Assembly: GCF_003752595.1 (NCBI RefSeq)
Contig: NZ_RKIJ01000013.1
Coordinates: forward strand, 62,001-126,000
Origin: Cellulomonas sp. PhB143
GTDB lineage: Bacteria > Actinomycetota > Actinomycetes > Actinomycetales > Cellulomonadaceae
Length of the DNA: 64,000 nucleotides
Reading direction: 5' to 3'
Made by a program: the position numbers and the translations under genes. Below the pieces are notes generated by a model, which saw only the letters and a list, made by a program, of their open reading frames with translations, had not been told where the DNA came from and did no database searches. Below are positions 7,558 through 16,782 of the stretch, piece by piece. The first letter of the stretch is position 1, and every line of letters starts with the position of its first letter.

Positions 7558-8542
7558 ATGGCTCAGGAACGGCGGGGTGCATCGGTCGGTGCCGGACATC
7601 GGGTGCTGTGCGCGTTGCTGGCGATGCAGCGACAGTCCTGGGAGCAGGGCGTGGCGAGCCACGCGTTCCTCGACCTCGGGCTGGACGACCTGGCCGACGT
7701 GGTCGCCTACGACGCCGTAGCACGGCAGGCCTCGGACGGCCGGCTCGCCGAGATCGACGGGGACGGGCTGGTCAACTCCGCGTCCGTCGGCGAGGTGGTG
7801 CGCCGGGCGAGCTGCCGGCACGACGACGACGCCCTGGCCGAAGCGTTCGACCGGCAGGTGGCCTGGATCTGCAGCGGTGCGCCGCGTGCCGCCGACGGCA
7901 CGGTCTTCCACCTCGCGGGGATGCGCGAGGTCTGGGTCGACACCGTCTACATGGTCGTCCCGCTGCTCGTGCTGGCTGGCCGGGTCGACGAGGCCCGGCG
8001 CCAGCTCGACGGGCACGAGCGGCGATTGCGGGACCCCGCGACGGGCCTCTACGCGCACCGCTGGGACGAGGACTCCCGGACGCTCAGCAGGGCTGCGCGG
8101 TGGGGGACCGGCAACGGCTGGGTCGCCGCGGGCCTGGCCCGCGCGCTGCACCTGCTCGCCGAGGAGGGCATCGACGACGGCGGCTTCGCCCGCCGGGCGC
8201 GGGAGCAGGCGCGAGAGCTGGTCGACGCCTGCCTGGAGCACCGACGGCCCGACGGCCTGTTCCACGACGTCTTGGACGACCCGACCAGCTTCACCGAGAC
8301 GAACGTCGCGCAGATGCTCGCGTACACCGTGCTCACCGGCGTGGCCGACGGGTGGCTCCCCGCCGGCTACGCCGACGTGGGGACCTCGCTCCTCGATACC
8401 GCGCGAGCGCAGGTGGGTCCGCTCGGCTTCGTCGAGGGCGTCTGCGGCGCGCCGCGGTTCGACCGGCCCGGGCCGATCCGTGGAGGCCCAGTCGTTCCAC
8501 CTTCTGGCCCTCGCAGCGGCACGGCGCCTGGACGGCGGTTGA
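7558..8542 (+). pseudogene. Glycoside hydrolase family 88/105-type protein, frameshifted near the C-terminus
   Basis: The frame from ATG 7558 encodes a six-hairpin (alpha/alpha)6-barrel protein like unsaturated rhamnogalacturonyl/glucuronyl hydrolases: 'QRQSWEQGVASHA' near the N-terminus, 'MREVWVDTVYMVVPLLV' (the catalytic-Asp helix) and 'ARWGTGNGWVAAGLARAL' (family WGxGNGW). After 'CGAPRFDRPG' this frame degenerates into unrelated sequence to a TGA at 8640, whereas the +1 frame continues naturally as SVEAQSFHLLALAAARRLDG and stops at 8542. One extra base in the GC-run near 8465-8475 would explain it. A candidate -10, TAGAGT, lies at 7514-7519. Only ~20 terminal residues are affected, so activity may survive. 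Confidence 0.72.
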
Positions 8543-8564
8543 GTCCTCCGTCCTGTCGCGGGCA

Positions 8565-8605
8565 CGACGAAGGCCCCCGATCGGCGGGATCGGGGGCCTT
8601 CGTCG
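8565..8605. terminator. Strong intrinsic terminator hairpin
   Basis: A perfect 18-bp inverted repeat (8565-8582 with 8588-8605) around a 5-nt loop, GGCGG. It sits after the GH105-type gene and before the convergent tRNA-Leu, so it can stop transcription from either side. Confidence 0.85.
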
Positions 8606-8621
8606 TCGCTGTCTCAACGAG

Positions 8622-8706
8622 TGTCCGGAGGGGGACTTGAACCCCCACGCCCGTTAAAGGGCACTAGCACCTCAAGCTAGCGCGTCTGCCATTCCGCCAC
8701 CCGGAC
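8622..8706 (-). tRNA. tRNA-Leu (anticodon GAG)
   Basis: An 85-nt class II tRNA read on the minus strand. Acceptor GTCCGGG pairs with TCCGGAC (one G-U), the D arm is GCG/CGC with GGCAGA in the loop, the anticodon stem is CTAGC/GCTAG with loop TTGAGGT (anticodon GAG), a long variable arm follows (TGCCCTTTAACGGGCGT), and the T arm is GGGGG/CCCCC with loop TTCAAGT. Discriminator A; CCA is not encoded. It decodes CUC/CUU leucine codons. Confidence 0.95.
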
Positions 8707-8866
8707 GAGTGGACCTCGGGAGCCTTCCGGCCCTCGCGGTGCGGGTAGAAATCTAGCACGGGTTCTGGGTGGCGCGTGCATCCCTGCGGTGGGGGAGACT
8801 GGGGTCACACCGGGCGCTGCGGTGGTCCCCGGACCGCCGCAGCGCGTCACGTCGACGGGAGGTCGG

Positions 8867-10102
8867 ATGGGCAGCGTCGAACCGAGCACGCCACCGCGGA
8901 GGGTCGCGGGGATCCGGCCGGCTCCGCCCGGGGCGGCGCGCAGCGACCTCCCGCCGCGCTGGCTGCGGGTCTCCGCCGGGTGGACGTGGCGGCTGCTCGT
9001 CGTCGCGGTCGGCATCGGCCTCGTGTTCGTCGCGACCAGCCGGATCGCGATCGTCTTCACCGCCGTGTTCCTGGCGCTGGTGTTCACCGCGGTGACCCGG
9101 CCGCTGACCAACCTGTACGCGCGGGGGATGCCGCGGCCGCTCGCCACGGCGCTGTCCCTGCTCACGGGCTTCGCGGTCTTCGCCGGCCTGCTCGCCTACG
9201 TCATCACGTCCGTGGCCGGCCAGTGGCAGGACCTCAGCCAGGAGTTCGGCGCGGGGGTCGACAAGATCCTCGACTACCTGGAGAACGGTCCGTTGCCGGT
9301 GAACCTGACGGCCGACCAGGTGAACCAGTGGGTCGACAACGGGCGCGAGTGGCTCACGTCGCACAGCGGCGACATCGCGAGCCAGGCGGCGGCGAGCGCC
9401 GGGTCGATCGCCGAGGGCCTCGCCGTGCTCGCCCTCGCGATCTTCTGCACCGTCTTCTTCCTCGCGTCCGGGTCGAAGATCTGGGACTGGTTCCTCGGGC
9501 AGCTGCCGGAGGACGGCCGGGAGAGCTGGCGCACCGCCGGCGGCGCGGGCTGGTACACGTTCTCCGGCTATGCGCGCGGCACGGTGCTCGTGGCGCTGTC
9601 CGACGGGATCCTCGCGGGGATCTTCCTCGCGATCCTCGGCGTCCCGCTGGCCGCACCGCTGGCGGTGCTGGTGTTCATCGGCGCGTTCATCCCGCTCATC
9701 GGCGCGCCGCTGGCGATGGTGGTCGCGATGGTCGTGGCGCTCGCGGCCGACGGAGTCGTGATCGCCGCGGTCGTGGGGATCGGGATCGCCCTCATCGGGC
9801 AGCTCGAGGGTCATGTCCTGCAGCCGCTCATCATGGGTAAGCAGGTCTCCCTGCACCCGCTCGTCGTCGGCCTCGGGGTGACGACGGGCACGATCCTCGG
9901 CGGCATCCTCGGCGCGGTCGTCGCCGTCCCGCTCCTCGCGGTCGCGTGGGCGGTCTTCGGCGTGCTGCGCTCGCGGGGGACCGCCGGTACGGTCGCCCGG
10001 GCGGGCGCGGGCGACGCCGACGAGGCCCGCACCGGCGACCGGTCGCCGGGTGACGAGCCGCCCGACCCGGGATCGGGCACGGCCGCGGAGACACCGGCAT
10101 GA
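8867..10102 (+). CDS. AI-2E family transporter (PerM-like)
   Basis: About 411 residues and seven to eight membrane helices. The arrangement is that of the AI-2E/PerM exporters: two N-terminal helices, a helical periplasmic section ([20 protein letters not shown]), then the conserved C-terminal block '[12 protein letters not shown]' and '[20 protein letters not shown]'. Family members export autoinducer-2 or act in Na+/H+ exchange; the substrate is not readable here. ATG 8867 has GGGAGG upstream. The stop overlaps the ald start (ATGA), so the two are cotranscribed. Confidence 0.88.
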   Translation: MGSVEPSTPPRRVAGIRPAPPGAARSDLPPRWLRVSAGWTWRLLVVAVGIGLVFVATSRIAIVFTAVFLALVFTAVTRPLTNLYARGMPRPLATALSLLTGFAVFAGLLAYVITSVAGQWQDLSQEFGAGVDKILDYLENGPLPVNLTADQVNQWVDNGREWLTSHSGDIASQAAASAGSIAEGLAVLALAIFCTVFFLASGSKIWDWFLGQLPEDGRESWRTAGGAGWYTFSGYARGTVLVALSDGILAGIFLAILGVPLAAPLAVLVFIGAFIPLIGAPLAMVVAMVVALAADGVVIAAVVGIGIALIGQLEGHVLQPLIMGKQVSLHPLVVGLGVTTGTILGGILGAVVAVPLLAVAWAVFGVLRSRGTAGTVARAGAGDADEARTGDRSPGDEPPDPGSGTAAETPA

Positions 10103-11211
10103 AGGTCGGGATCCCCACCGAGGTGAAGAACAACGAGTACCGGGTAGCGCTGACGCCGGCGGGCGCGCACCGCCTGGCCGGTGCTGGCCACGTGGTCCTG
10201 GTGTAGGCCGGCGCGGGCCTCGGCTCGGCGGTCGCCGACGCGGACTACGTCGCCGCGGGCGCCCGGATCGTGGCGTCCGCCGAAGAGGTCTGGGGCGCCG
10301 CCGACCTGGTGTGCAAGGTCAAGGAGCCGGTGGCCGACGAGTACCCGCTGCTGCGCCAGGGGCAGATCCTCTTCGCCTACCTGCACCTGGCGGCGGACCC
10401 CGCGGGCACGCGGGCGCTGCTCGGCGCGGGCACGACGGCGATCGCCTACGAGACCGTGCGCGGGCGCGACGGCGGCCTCCCGCTGCTGGCCCCCATGTCG
10501 CAGGTCGCCGGACGGCTGGCGACGCAGGTCGGCGCGCACTACCTCCTGCGCAGCGCGGGCGGCGCCGGCGTCCTGCTCGGCGGGGTGCCGGGCACCCTGC
10601 CCGGACGCGTGGTGGTCCTGGGCGGCGGGACCGTCGGGCGCCACGCGGCCGAGATCGCCGTCGGCCTGCGTGCCGACGTGACCGTGCTGGACCTGAGCCT
10701 CGACGTCCTCGACGACCTCGACCGCCGGTTCGACGGCCGGGTGCGCACCGTGGCCTCGACGCCGTACGCCGTGGAGCAGGCGGTGCTGGCCGCCGACCTG
10801 GTGGTGGGCGCCGTCCTGGTCGCCGGCGCCCGGGCCCCACGGCTCGTGAGCACCGAGCTCGTGGGCCGCATGCGGCCCGGGTCCGTTCTGGTGGACGTCG
10901 CCGTCGACCAGGGCGGGTGCTTCGAGGCGACGCGGCCCACGACCCACGACGACCCGGTGTTCCGGGTCGCGGGATCGACCTTCTACTGCGTGGCCAACAT
11001 GCCCGGCGTGGTCCCCGTGACCAGCACGCACGCGCTGACCAGCGCGACCCTGCCCTACCTCGCGCGCCTTGCGGACCGCGGGCGGGACGCACTCGACGAC
11101 CGTGGCCTGCGCGCCGGCCTCACGGCCCACCGCGGCGCCCTGACGAGCCAGGCGGTCGCCGACGCGCACGGCATGGCGTCCACGCCCGTCGACGACGCGC
11201 TGGCGGACTGA
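10099..11211 (+). pseudogene. ald: Alanine dehydrogenase interrupted by an in-frame TAG at codon 36
   Basis: From ATG 10099 the frame gives [20 protein letters not shown]... and then an in-frame TAG at 10204-10206, exactly where family members have 'VL(V/I)-E/Q-AGAG'. Reading through gives 370 codons, the normal Ald length. Downstream everything is intact: KVKEP substrate lysine, 'YLHLAAD' catalytic His, '[14 protein letters not shown]' NAD-binding fold, '[14 protein letters not shown]', and '[20 protein letters not shown]'. GAG or CAG to TAG would be a single substitution. The next in-frame start (GTG 10270) would lose 57 residues including part of the substrate domain. Ald reductively aminates pyruvate and reoxidises NADH during low oxygen. 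Recent inactivation or a sequencing error are both possible. Confidence 0.88.
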
Positions 11212-11234
11212 GGGCCGGCTCCCCGCGTGGCAGC

Positions 11235-11849
11235 ATGAGCGCCATGGAGCCATTCGTGATCCGCGGCGAGCGGGTCGAGCTGAGCGTCCCGACGCACGAC
11301 GACGTCGACCGGATCGCCGAGGTCTGCAGCGACGCGGCGGTCCAGGAGTGGACGACGGTCCCCTCGCCCTACACGCGCGACGACGCCGTCGGGTTCGTCG
11401 AGAACGTCGTCGGGCCGGGGTGGGCGCGCGGGACCGAGCACACCTGGGCGCTGCGCGAGCGCGGGCGGCTGGTCGGGATGGTCGGGCTGAACCTCGACCC
11501 GGCGGTGCCGCGCGTGTCCGCCGAGATCGGGTACTGGCTCGCGCCGCAGGCGCGCGGGCGCGGGCTGATGGGCGAGGCCGCGACCCTCGTCGTCGACTGG
11601 GCGCTCGACCCGGAGGGCCTGGACGCCGAGCGGCTCGTGTGGCGGGCGGAGGTCGGCAACTGGTCCTCGCGCCGGGTCGCGTGGCGGCTCGGGTTCCGCG
11701 TCGAGGGCCAGGTCCGCGGGTTCCTCACGAAGCGCGGGGTCCGCGTGGACGGCTGGATCGGGACCCTCCTGGCCGGCGACGCGCGCACCCCCGCCGAGCC
11801 GTGGCCCGACGGCGTCCCGACCGTCACTCCCGGGGTGCGCGCGGGCTGA
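11235..11849 (+). CDS. GNAT acetyltransferase (RimJ/RimL-like)
   Basis: 204 residues of the ribosomal-protein-acetyltransferase-like GNAT type: an N-terminal beta strand 'RGERVELSVPTHDDVDRIAE', the acetyl-CoA loop 'YWLAPQARGRGLMGEAA' (Q/R-x-x-G-x-G/A) and the late 'NWSSRRVAWRLGFRVEGQVR' motif typical of RimJ/RimL proteins. The acceptor is unknown. ATG 11244 is an alternative start. It lies 23 bp after the ald frame. Confidence 0.85.
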   Translation: MSAMEPFVIRGERVELSVPTHDDVDRIAEVCSDAAVQEWTTVPSPYTRDDAVGFVENVVGPGWARGTEHTWALRERGRLVGMVGLNLDPAVPRVSAEIGYWLAPQARGRGLMGEAATLVVDWALDPEGLDAERLVWRAEVGNWSSRRVAWRLGFRVEGQVRGFLTKRGVRVDGWIGTLLAGDARTPAEPWPDGVPTVTPGVRAG

Positions 11850-11883
11850 CGGGCTGGTTGCGCCCGCCGGGTAGCGTTGCGGC

Positions 11884-13221
11884 ATGAGCGCCTCCTCCCG
11901 ACCCGCCGGCACACCCGAGACCGCCGAGTCGGAGGTCGTGCGCATCTGCCAGGACCTCCTGCGGATCGACACCTCCAACTTCGGCGACGGCTCCGGCCCG
12001 GGGGAGCGCAAGGCCGCCGAGTACGTGATGGCCTGCCTCGAGGAGGTCGGCCTGGAGCCGGAGCTCTTCGAGTCGGCGCCCGGGCGCGCGAGCGTCGTCG
12101 TCCGCCTGGCCGGCGAGGACCGCTCGCGTCCCGCGCTCGTGCTGCACGGTCACCTCGACGTCGTGCCGGCCCAGGCCGGCGACTGGTCCGTGGACCCGTT
12201 CGCGGGCGAGGAGATCGACGGGCTGCTGTGGGGGCGCGGCGCCGTCGACATGAAGGACATGGACGCGATGATCCTCGCGGTCGTGCGGCAGATGGCGCGC
12301 GAGGGGCGCAGGCCAGCGCGGGACGTCGTCGTCGCCTTCTTCGCCGACGAGGAGGCCGGCGGCGCCTACGGGGCGCGCTACGCCGTCGACCACCGGCCCG
12401 AGCTGTTCGAGGGCGCGACCGAGGCGATCAGCGAGGTGGGCGGCTTCTCCGTCGAGATCGACGGCCGGCGCACCTATCTGCTGCAGACCGCCGAGAAGAG
12501 CCTGGCCTGGTTGCGGCTCGTCGCCGACGGCACCGCCGGGCACGGCTCCCAGGTCAACCTCGACAACGCGGTGACGCGCCTGGCGGAGGCGGTCGCACGG
12601 ATCGGGTCGCACCCGTGGCCCTACCGGCTCACGCCGACCGTCGACGCGCTGCTGCGCGGCGTGGCCGACCTGACGGGGCTGCCGTTCGACGCACAGGACC
12701 CCGGGGCGGTCGACGCGCTGGTCGACGCGCTCGGGCCGGCCAAGAAGTTCGTCGGAGCGACCGTCCGGCACACCGCGAACCCCACCCAGCTCGGCGCCGG
12801 CTACAAGGCGAACGTCATCCCGGGCACGGCCGAGGCGACGATCGACGTCCGCCTCCTGCCCGGCCTCGAGGACGACGGCATGGCCACCCTGCGCGAGCTC
12901 GCCGGCGAGCACGTGCGCATCGAGCCGGTGCACCAGGACGTCGCGCTCGAGGTGCCGTTCTCCGGCGACCTCGTCGACGCGATGGTCGACGCCCTGCACG
13001 CCGAGGACCCGGGCGCGAGCGTGCTGCCCTACACGCTCTCCGGCGGCACCGACAACAAGTCCCTGGCCCGCCTCGGCATCACGGGCTACGGGTTCGCGCC
13101 GCTGCGGCTGCCGCCGGACCTCGACTTCTCGGGGATGTTCCACGGCGTCGACGAGCGGGTGCCGACCGACGCGCTGCGCTTCGGGTGCCGGGTCCTGGAC
13201 CGGCTGCTGCGTACCTGCTGA
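11884..13221 (+). CDS. M20 family zinc metallopeptidase/deacylase
   Basis: 445 residues, a cytosolic two-zinc hydrolase of the ArgE/DapE/CPG2 clan. Metal and catalytic residues are visible: His90 and Asp92 in GHLDVVP, Asp122 in GRGAVDMKD, catalytic Glu156 with ligand Glu157 in ADEEAGG. The lid/dimerisation domain is inserted after ~residue 200 (GTAGHGSQVN). C-terminal 'PYTLSGGTDNKSLARLG' belongs to the family. The closest flavour is the actinobacterial 'M20/M25/M40' dipeptidase-like group; the substrate is not known. ATG 11884 stands 6 nt after a -10 box TAGCGT (11872-11877), so the mRNA is probably leaderless. Confidence 0.9.
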   Translation: MSASSRPAGTPETAESEVVRICQDLLRIDTSNFGDGSGPGERKAAEYVMACLEEVGLEPELFESAPGRASVVVRLAGEDRSRPALVLHGHLDVVPAQAGDWSVDPFAGEEIDGLLWGRGAVDMKDMDAMILAVVRQMAREGRRPARDVVVAFFADEEAGGAYGARYAVDHRPELFEGATEAISEVGGFSVEIDGRRTYLLQTAEKSLAWLRLVADGTAGHGSQVNLDNAVTRLAEAVARIGSHPWPYRLTPTVDALLRGVADLTGLPFDAQDPGAVDALVDALGPAKKFVGATVRHTANPTQLGAGYKANVIPGTAEATIDVRLLPGLEDDGMATLRELAGEHVRIEPVHQDVALEVPFSGDLVDAMVDALHAEDPGASVLPYTLSGGTDNKSLARLGITGYGFAPLRLPPDLDFSGMFHGVDERVPTDALRFGCRVLDRLLRTC

Positions 13222-13241
13222 GCGGGCGCCCGCCCGGCGCG

Positions 13242-14021
13242 TCAGGAGTCGAGCAGCGCGTCGATCGACCGGCGCAGCCGTGCCCGGTAGCCGCCACCGA
13301 AGAGCACCGCGTGCACGGCGAGCGGGTAGACCTGGTGCAGGGCCCGACGCCGCTGCCAGCCCGGGGCGAGCGGGTCCGCCTCGTCGTAGGCGGCCACGAT
13401 CGTGTCCAGGTGCGGTGCGCCGAACAGGACGAGCATCGCCAGGTCGGCCTCCCGGTGACCGCCGTGCGCCGCCGGGTCGATGAGGACGGCCCCCTCGCTC
13501 GACCACAGCACGTTGCCCGACCACAGGTCCCCGTGCAGGCGGGCCGCGGGCTCCGCCGCGGCCGTGGGCCCGGCCACCCGGGCGACGCGGGACGCGAGCC
13601 GCTGCAGGGCCGCGACGTCGTCCGGCCCGAGCGCGCCGCGCTCCCTGCCCTGCTCGGCGACCGGCAGGAGCCGCGCCTGCGCGTAGAACGTCGGCCAGTC
13701 GTCCCACCGGCCGGCGGGCAGCGGCAGCGGGTCCTCGAGCGGGCCGAACCAGGCGTGCTCGGCGCCCGGCGGCAGCGCCCCGTGGGCCGCGGCGCCCGCG
13801 CGGTGCATCCGGGCGAGGTCCCGGCCGAACCGCGCGGCGGCGTCGGGAGTGGCGGGGGCCGGCTCGACGCGCTCGAGGTCGAGCCGGTCGTCCGTGACGT
13901 CGATCACGCGCACGACCCGCGGGCCGTCGTCGACCGCGAGCCACCGCAGCCCCGCGGCCTCGGTCGCGAAGAAGCCGTGCGGCGCGCCGGGGCGCTGCTT
14001 GCGGAACGTCGGCGTCGTCAT
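13242..14021 (-). CDS. Fructosamine/ketosamine-3-kinase family protein
   Basis: 259 residues with an aminoglycoside-phosphotransferase-like kinase fold. The sequence shows 'FFATEAAGLRWLA' near the N-terminus, 'HAWFGPLEDPLPLPAGRWDD' (family block NNTIG-like region), the catalytic loop 'RLHGDLWSGNVLW' (HGDLWxGN) and 'VLIDPAAHGGHREADLAML' (metal-binding DPA). Such enzymes phosphorylate ketoamines so that glycated proteins are repaired. The start ATG 14021 gives MTTPTFRKQRPG. Convergent with the M20 gene, 20 bp apart; the DUF5703 gene lies 13 bp upstream on the same strand. Confidence 0.86.
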   Translation of the reverse strand: MTTPTFRKQRPGAPHGFFATEAAGLRWLAVDDGPRVVRVIDVTDDRLDLERVEPAPATPDAAARFGRDLARMHRAGAAAHGALPPGAEHAWFGPLEDPLPLPAGRWDDWPTFYAQARLLPVAEQGRERGALGPDDVAALQRLASRVARVAGPTAAAEPAARLHGDLWSGNVLWSSEGAVLIDPAAHGGHREADLAMLVLFGAPHLDTIVAAYDEADPLAPGWQRRRALHQVYPLAVHAVLFGGGYRARLRRSIDALLDS

Positions 14022-14034
14022 CGAACGCGCCGGC

Positions 14035-14280
14035 TCAGAGCGTGCTGCGCGCGCGGATGATCTTGCGGCGGAGCCAGACCTTGCGCATGCCTCCGAGGTA
14101 CAGGCGGGTGCGGGCGAGCTCCCAGCGGCCGTACTCGGCCTCCTCGGTGAGCACCTGGCGCGCGGCCAGGGGGCTGGTGCTCCGGTCGAAGGTGAGCACC
14201 CGGTACTCGTAGTGGCCGTGGGTGGACCAGGCGGACCGGTACGCGGGCCGGTCCGACGTCGTCCGTGCCGTAGGTGCCAT
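14035..14280 (-). CDS. DUF5703 family small protein
   Basis: 81 residues ending in the recognisable block 'ARQVLTEEAEYGRWELARTR' followed by 'LYLGGMRKVWLRRKIIRA', which defines this small, basic, actinobacterial family of unknown function. GAGGGA lies 6 nt before the chosen ATG at 14280; ATG 14286 adds two residues. It precedes the fructosamine-kinase-like gene and is divergent from the acidic protein gene. Confidence 0.8.
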   Translation of the reverse strand: MAPTARTTSDRPAYRSAWSTHGHYEYRVLTFDRSTSPLAARQVLTEEAEYGRWELARTRLYLGGMRKVWLRRKIIRARSTL

Positions 14281-14385
14281 GCGCATCCCTCGCTCGTCGT
14301 CGCCGTCTCGGGCGCGTCCGGCGCCGAACGGGCCGGCCGCGCATTCTGGATGCCATTGTGCACCGCGCGGCGATACCGTCAGCAC

Positions 14386-14754
14386 ATGACCGATGACCCG
14401 CGTGCCGCGCTCGACCGCTTCATCGCCGCGCTCGAAGCCCACTACGACGCCGTCGTCACGCGACGCGGCGACGACGACCCGCGTGTCGACGACACCTACT
14501 ACGTGCTGGCGGACGCGTTCGACGTCTACGACGAGGCGCTCGGTGAGGTGCACGGCGAGGCGACGCCCCTCGTCGTCGACGACTCGGACGACGACGATGA
14601 CGACGACCAGGACGACGAGGACGACGACGAGCGTCACGACCACGGTGGGTCCGGCGACGAGCCGCAGGTGCCTCGTGGCGGCCGCGGGCTGACCTCGTCG
14701 GACATCGACGACCACATCGACGACGACGACCAGATCCACGGCTCCCTGAGCTGA
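14386..14754 (+). CDS. Aspartate-rich acidic protein
   Basis: 122 residues. The first ~60 form an ordered helical part (DPRAALDRFIAALEAHYDAV, then DDTYYVLADAFDVYDEAL) that resembles small actinobacterial proteins next to DUF5703 genes. It is followed by a run of Asp residues (about 66-85) and an acidic tail. ATG 14386 stands 6 nt after TACCGT (14374-14379), so it is probably leaderless. Metal binding by the Asp tract is conceivable but not shown. Function unknown. Confidence 0.7.
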   Translation: MTDDPRAALDRFIAALEAHYDAVVTRRGDDDPRVDDTYYVLADAFDVYDEALGEVHGEATPLVVDDSDDDDDDDQDDEDDDERHDHGGSGDEPQVPRGGRGLTSSDIDDHIDDDDQIHGSLS

Positions 14755-14770
14755 CCGCGGCGCCCAACCG

Positions 14771-14838
14771 CCCGCCGAGACGTCGAATTCGGCCCCTGAT
14801 CCGACTGGATCAGGGGCCGAATTCGACATCTCGGCGGG
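14771..14838. terminator. Very long bidirectional terminator hairpin
   Basis: A 32-bp inverted repeat (14771-14802 with 14807-14838), loop GACT, with a single C/A mismatch at 14781. It includes the locally AT-containing core GTCGAATTCGG. It lies between two convergent genes (acidic protein and aldo/keto reductase), so it can terminate both. The arm is much longer than a terminator needs. Confidence 0.85.
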
Positions 14839-14892
14839 CGGGCGCCCAGCGGGCTCGCTCGGCGCGTCTCGAGGGTCTCGGGGTCAGCGGGG

Positions 14893-15858
14893 TCAGCGGG
14901 TCTCGGGGTACCCGCGACCCGGGGCGCTCACGTCGTCGAGCGCGCTCAGCACGGCGGCTGGCAGCACGACGTCCGTCGCCCCGAGCGTCGCCCGCAGCTG
15001 GGCGGGGGTCCGCGCCCCGACGATCGCGGAGCCGACGTCGCGGGCGAGCAGCCACGCCAGCGCGACCTCGAGCGGCGCGCGCCCCAGGCCGTCCGCCGCC
15101 GTGGCCACCGCCTCGACGACGCCGGACGAGTCGCGCCCGAGGTACGGCTCGACGAAGGACGCCAGGTGGCTGCTCGCACCCCGGGAGTCCGCGGGCATGG
15201 CCCGGCGGTACTTGCCTGTCAGGACGCCGCGTCCGAGCGGGGACCACGCGAGCACGCCGATCCCGAGCGCCTGCGCCGCGGGGGCGACCTCGCGCTCGAG
15301 CCCGCGCTCGAGCAGCGAGTACTCCAGCTCGACCGCCGCGAGCTCGCAGTCCCCGCCCGCCTCGAGCAGCGTCGCGGCCCGCGCCGTCTGCCAGCCCGCG
15401 TGGTTCGAGAGCCCGACGTAGCGTGCCCGCCCGCTCGTGACGGCCTGGCGCAGGGCCGACACCGTCTCGGCGAGCGGGGTGCGCCCGTCCGGCGCCTGCA
15501 CGAGGAACAGGTCGACGTGGTCCGTGCCCAGCCGCGCGAGCGAGCGGTCCAGCGAGTCGAGCAGCGCCCCGCGGGACGCGTCGACGATCGCGGCGTCCCG
15601 CTCGCGGCGGACGCCCGCCTTGGTGCACAGCAGCACCTCGGACCGGTCCACCTCGGCGGCCAGCAACGACCCGAGCACCGACTCGGCGGCGCCGTCGCCG
15701 TAGGAGGCTGCCGTGTCGACGAGCGTGCCGCCCGCGTCCACGAAGAGGCGCAGCTGCTCGGCTGCGTCGATCTCGTCCGTGTCCCGCCCCCACGTCATGG
15801 TGCCGAGCCCGAGCGAGGAGACGTGCAGGCCGGTGCGCCCGAGCTGGCGAAGTTCCAT
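14893..15858 (-). CDS. Aldo/keto reductase
   Basis: 321 residues, NADP-dependent (beta/alpha)8-barrel. Tetrad positions: Asp48 and Tyr53 (VDTAASYGDGAAE), Lys80 (LLCTKAG), but the fourth position, usually His, is Gln121 (DLFLVQAPD). A Gln there is known in some AKR groups (I recall family 11), so this need not be inactive. The cofactor end 'SAIVGARTPAQLRATLGA' is present. The ATG stands 6 nt after a -10 box TAGCCT (complement of 15865-15870), so leaderless. Substrate unknown. Confidence 0.9.
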   Translation of the reverse strand: MELRQLGRTGLHVSSLGLGTMTWGRDTDEIDAAEQLRLFVDAGGTLVDTAASYGDGAAESVLGSLLAAEVDRSEVLLCTKAGVRRERDAAIVDASRGALLDSLDRSLARLGTDHVDLFLVQAPDGRTPLAETVSALRQAVTSGRARYVGLSNHAGWQTARAATLLEAGGDCELAAVELEYSLLERGLEREVAPAAQALGIGVLAWSPLGRGVLTGKYRRAMPADSRGASSHLASFVEPYLGRDSSGVVEAVATAADGLGRAPLEVALAWLLARDVGSAIVGARTPAQLRATLGATDVVLPAAVLSALDDVSAPGRGYPETR

Positions 15859-15908
15859 GGCCGCAGGCTACCGGGACGTCGTGCGCCCGGTGTGTATCGT
15901 GACCGCTC

Positions 15909-16763
15909 GTGAACTCATGGGAAGCAGTCGTCCTCGGCCTGGTGCAGGGCCTGACCGAGTTCCTCCCGATCTCCTCCAGCGCGCACCTGAGCATCGTCGG
16001 CCAGCTCCTCGGGGACGTGGACCCGGGCGCCGCGTTCACCGCGATCACGCAGATCGGCACGGAGACCGCGGTGCTGCTGTACTTCCGCCGCGACATCAGG
16101 CAGATCTGCGTCGCCTGGTGGAAGGCGGTGCGCGGCGACGCGGGCACGGACTGGCGCTCGCGCATGGGCGCCCACGACCTGCACGCCCGGATGGCGTGGT
16201 TCATCGCCCTCGGCTCCGTGCCGATCGTGATCCTCGGGCTCCTGTTCCAGGACGCCATCGAGACGAACCTGCGCAACCTCTGGATCACCGTGGCGATGCT
16301 CGCGCTGTTCGGCGTGCTCCTGGGCGTCGCCGACCGCGTCGGGCGCAAGGTGCGCCCGTTGGACGACCTGACCCCCGCCAGCGCGGTCGGCTACGGGTTC
16401 GCGCAGGCGCTCGCGCTCATCCCGGGGGTCTCGCGGTCCGGCGGGACCATCACGGCGGGCCTGCTCATGGGGTTCACCCGCGAGGCGGCTGCCCGCTACT
16501 CGTTCCTCCTCGCGATCCCTGCCGTGCTCGGCTCCGGGTTCTTCCAGCTCGCGAAGTCCGTCGCCGACGGGCCCGAGCCCGGCTCGCCCGGCGCGGGGGC
16601 GACGCTGGTGGCCACGCTGATCGCGTTCGTCGTCGGCTACCTGGTGATCATCGTCTTCCTCAAGATCATCTCGACCTACAGCTACCGGCCGTTCGTCTGG
16701 TACCGCCTGGGTCTGGCCGCCGTGGTCTCCGTCATGCTGGTCACGGGCGTGCTGACCGCCTGA
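15909..16763 (+). CDS. uppP: Undecaprenyl-diphosphate phosphatase
   Basis: 284 residues, membrane protein recycling the C55 lipid carrier for cell-wall synthesis. The N-terminal '[17 protein letters not shown]' (catalytic Glu and phosphate loop) and '[19 protein letters not shown]' (second catalytic repeat with Arg/Ser) are diagnostic of the BacA/UppP family. GTG 15909 lies 8 nt after TATCGT (15895-15900). It is divergent from the aldo/keto reductase gene (50 bp) and followed by mshC after 19 bp. Confidence 0.96.
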   Translation: MNSWEAVVLGLVQGLTEFLPISSSAHLSIVGQLLGDVDPGAAFTAITQIGTETAVLLYFRRDIRQICVAWWKAVRGDAGTDWRSRMGAHDLHARMAWFIALGSVPIVILGLLFQDAIETNLRNLWITVAMLALFGVLLGVADRVGRKVRPLDDLTPASAVGYGFAQALALIPGVSRSGGTITAGLLMGFTREAAARYSFLLAIPAVLGSGFFQLAKSVADGPEPGSPGAGATLVATLIAFVVGYLVIIVFLKIISTYSYRPFVWYRLGLAAVVSVMLVTGVLTA

Positions 16764-16782
16764 CGGCCGATAGGGTGGCCGG

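Noticed and set aside
7432-8565. Minus-strand 377-codon frame opposite the GH105-type gene
   Set aside because: The plus-strand frame has clear GH88/105 motifs; the opposite frame is low complexity.
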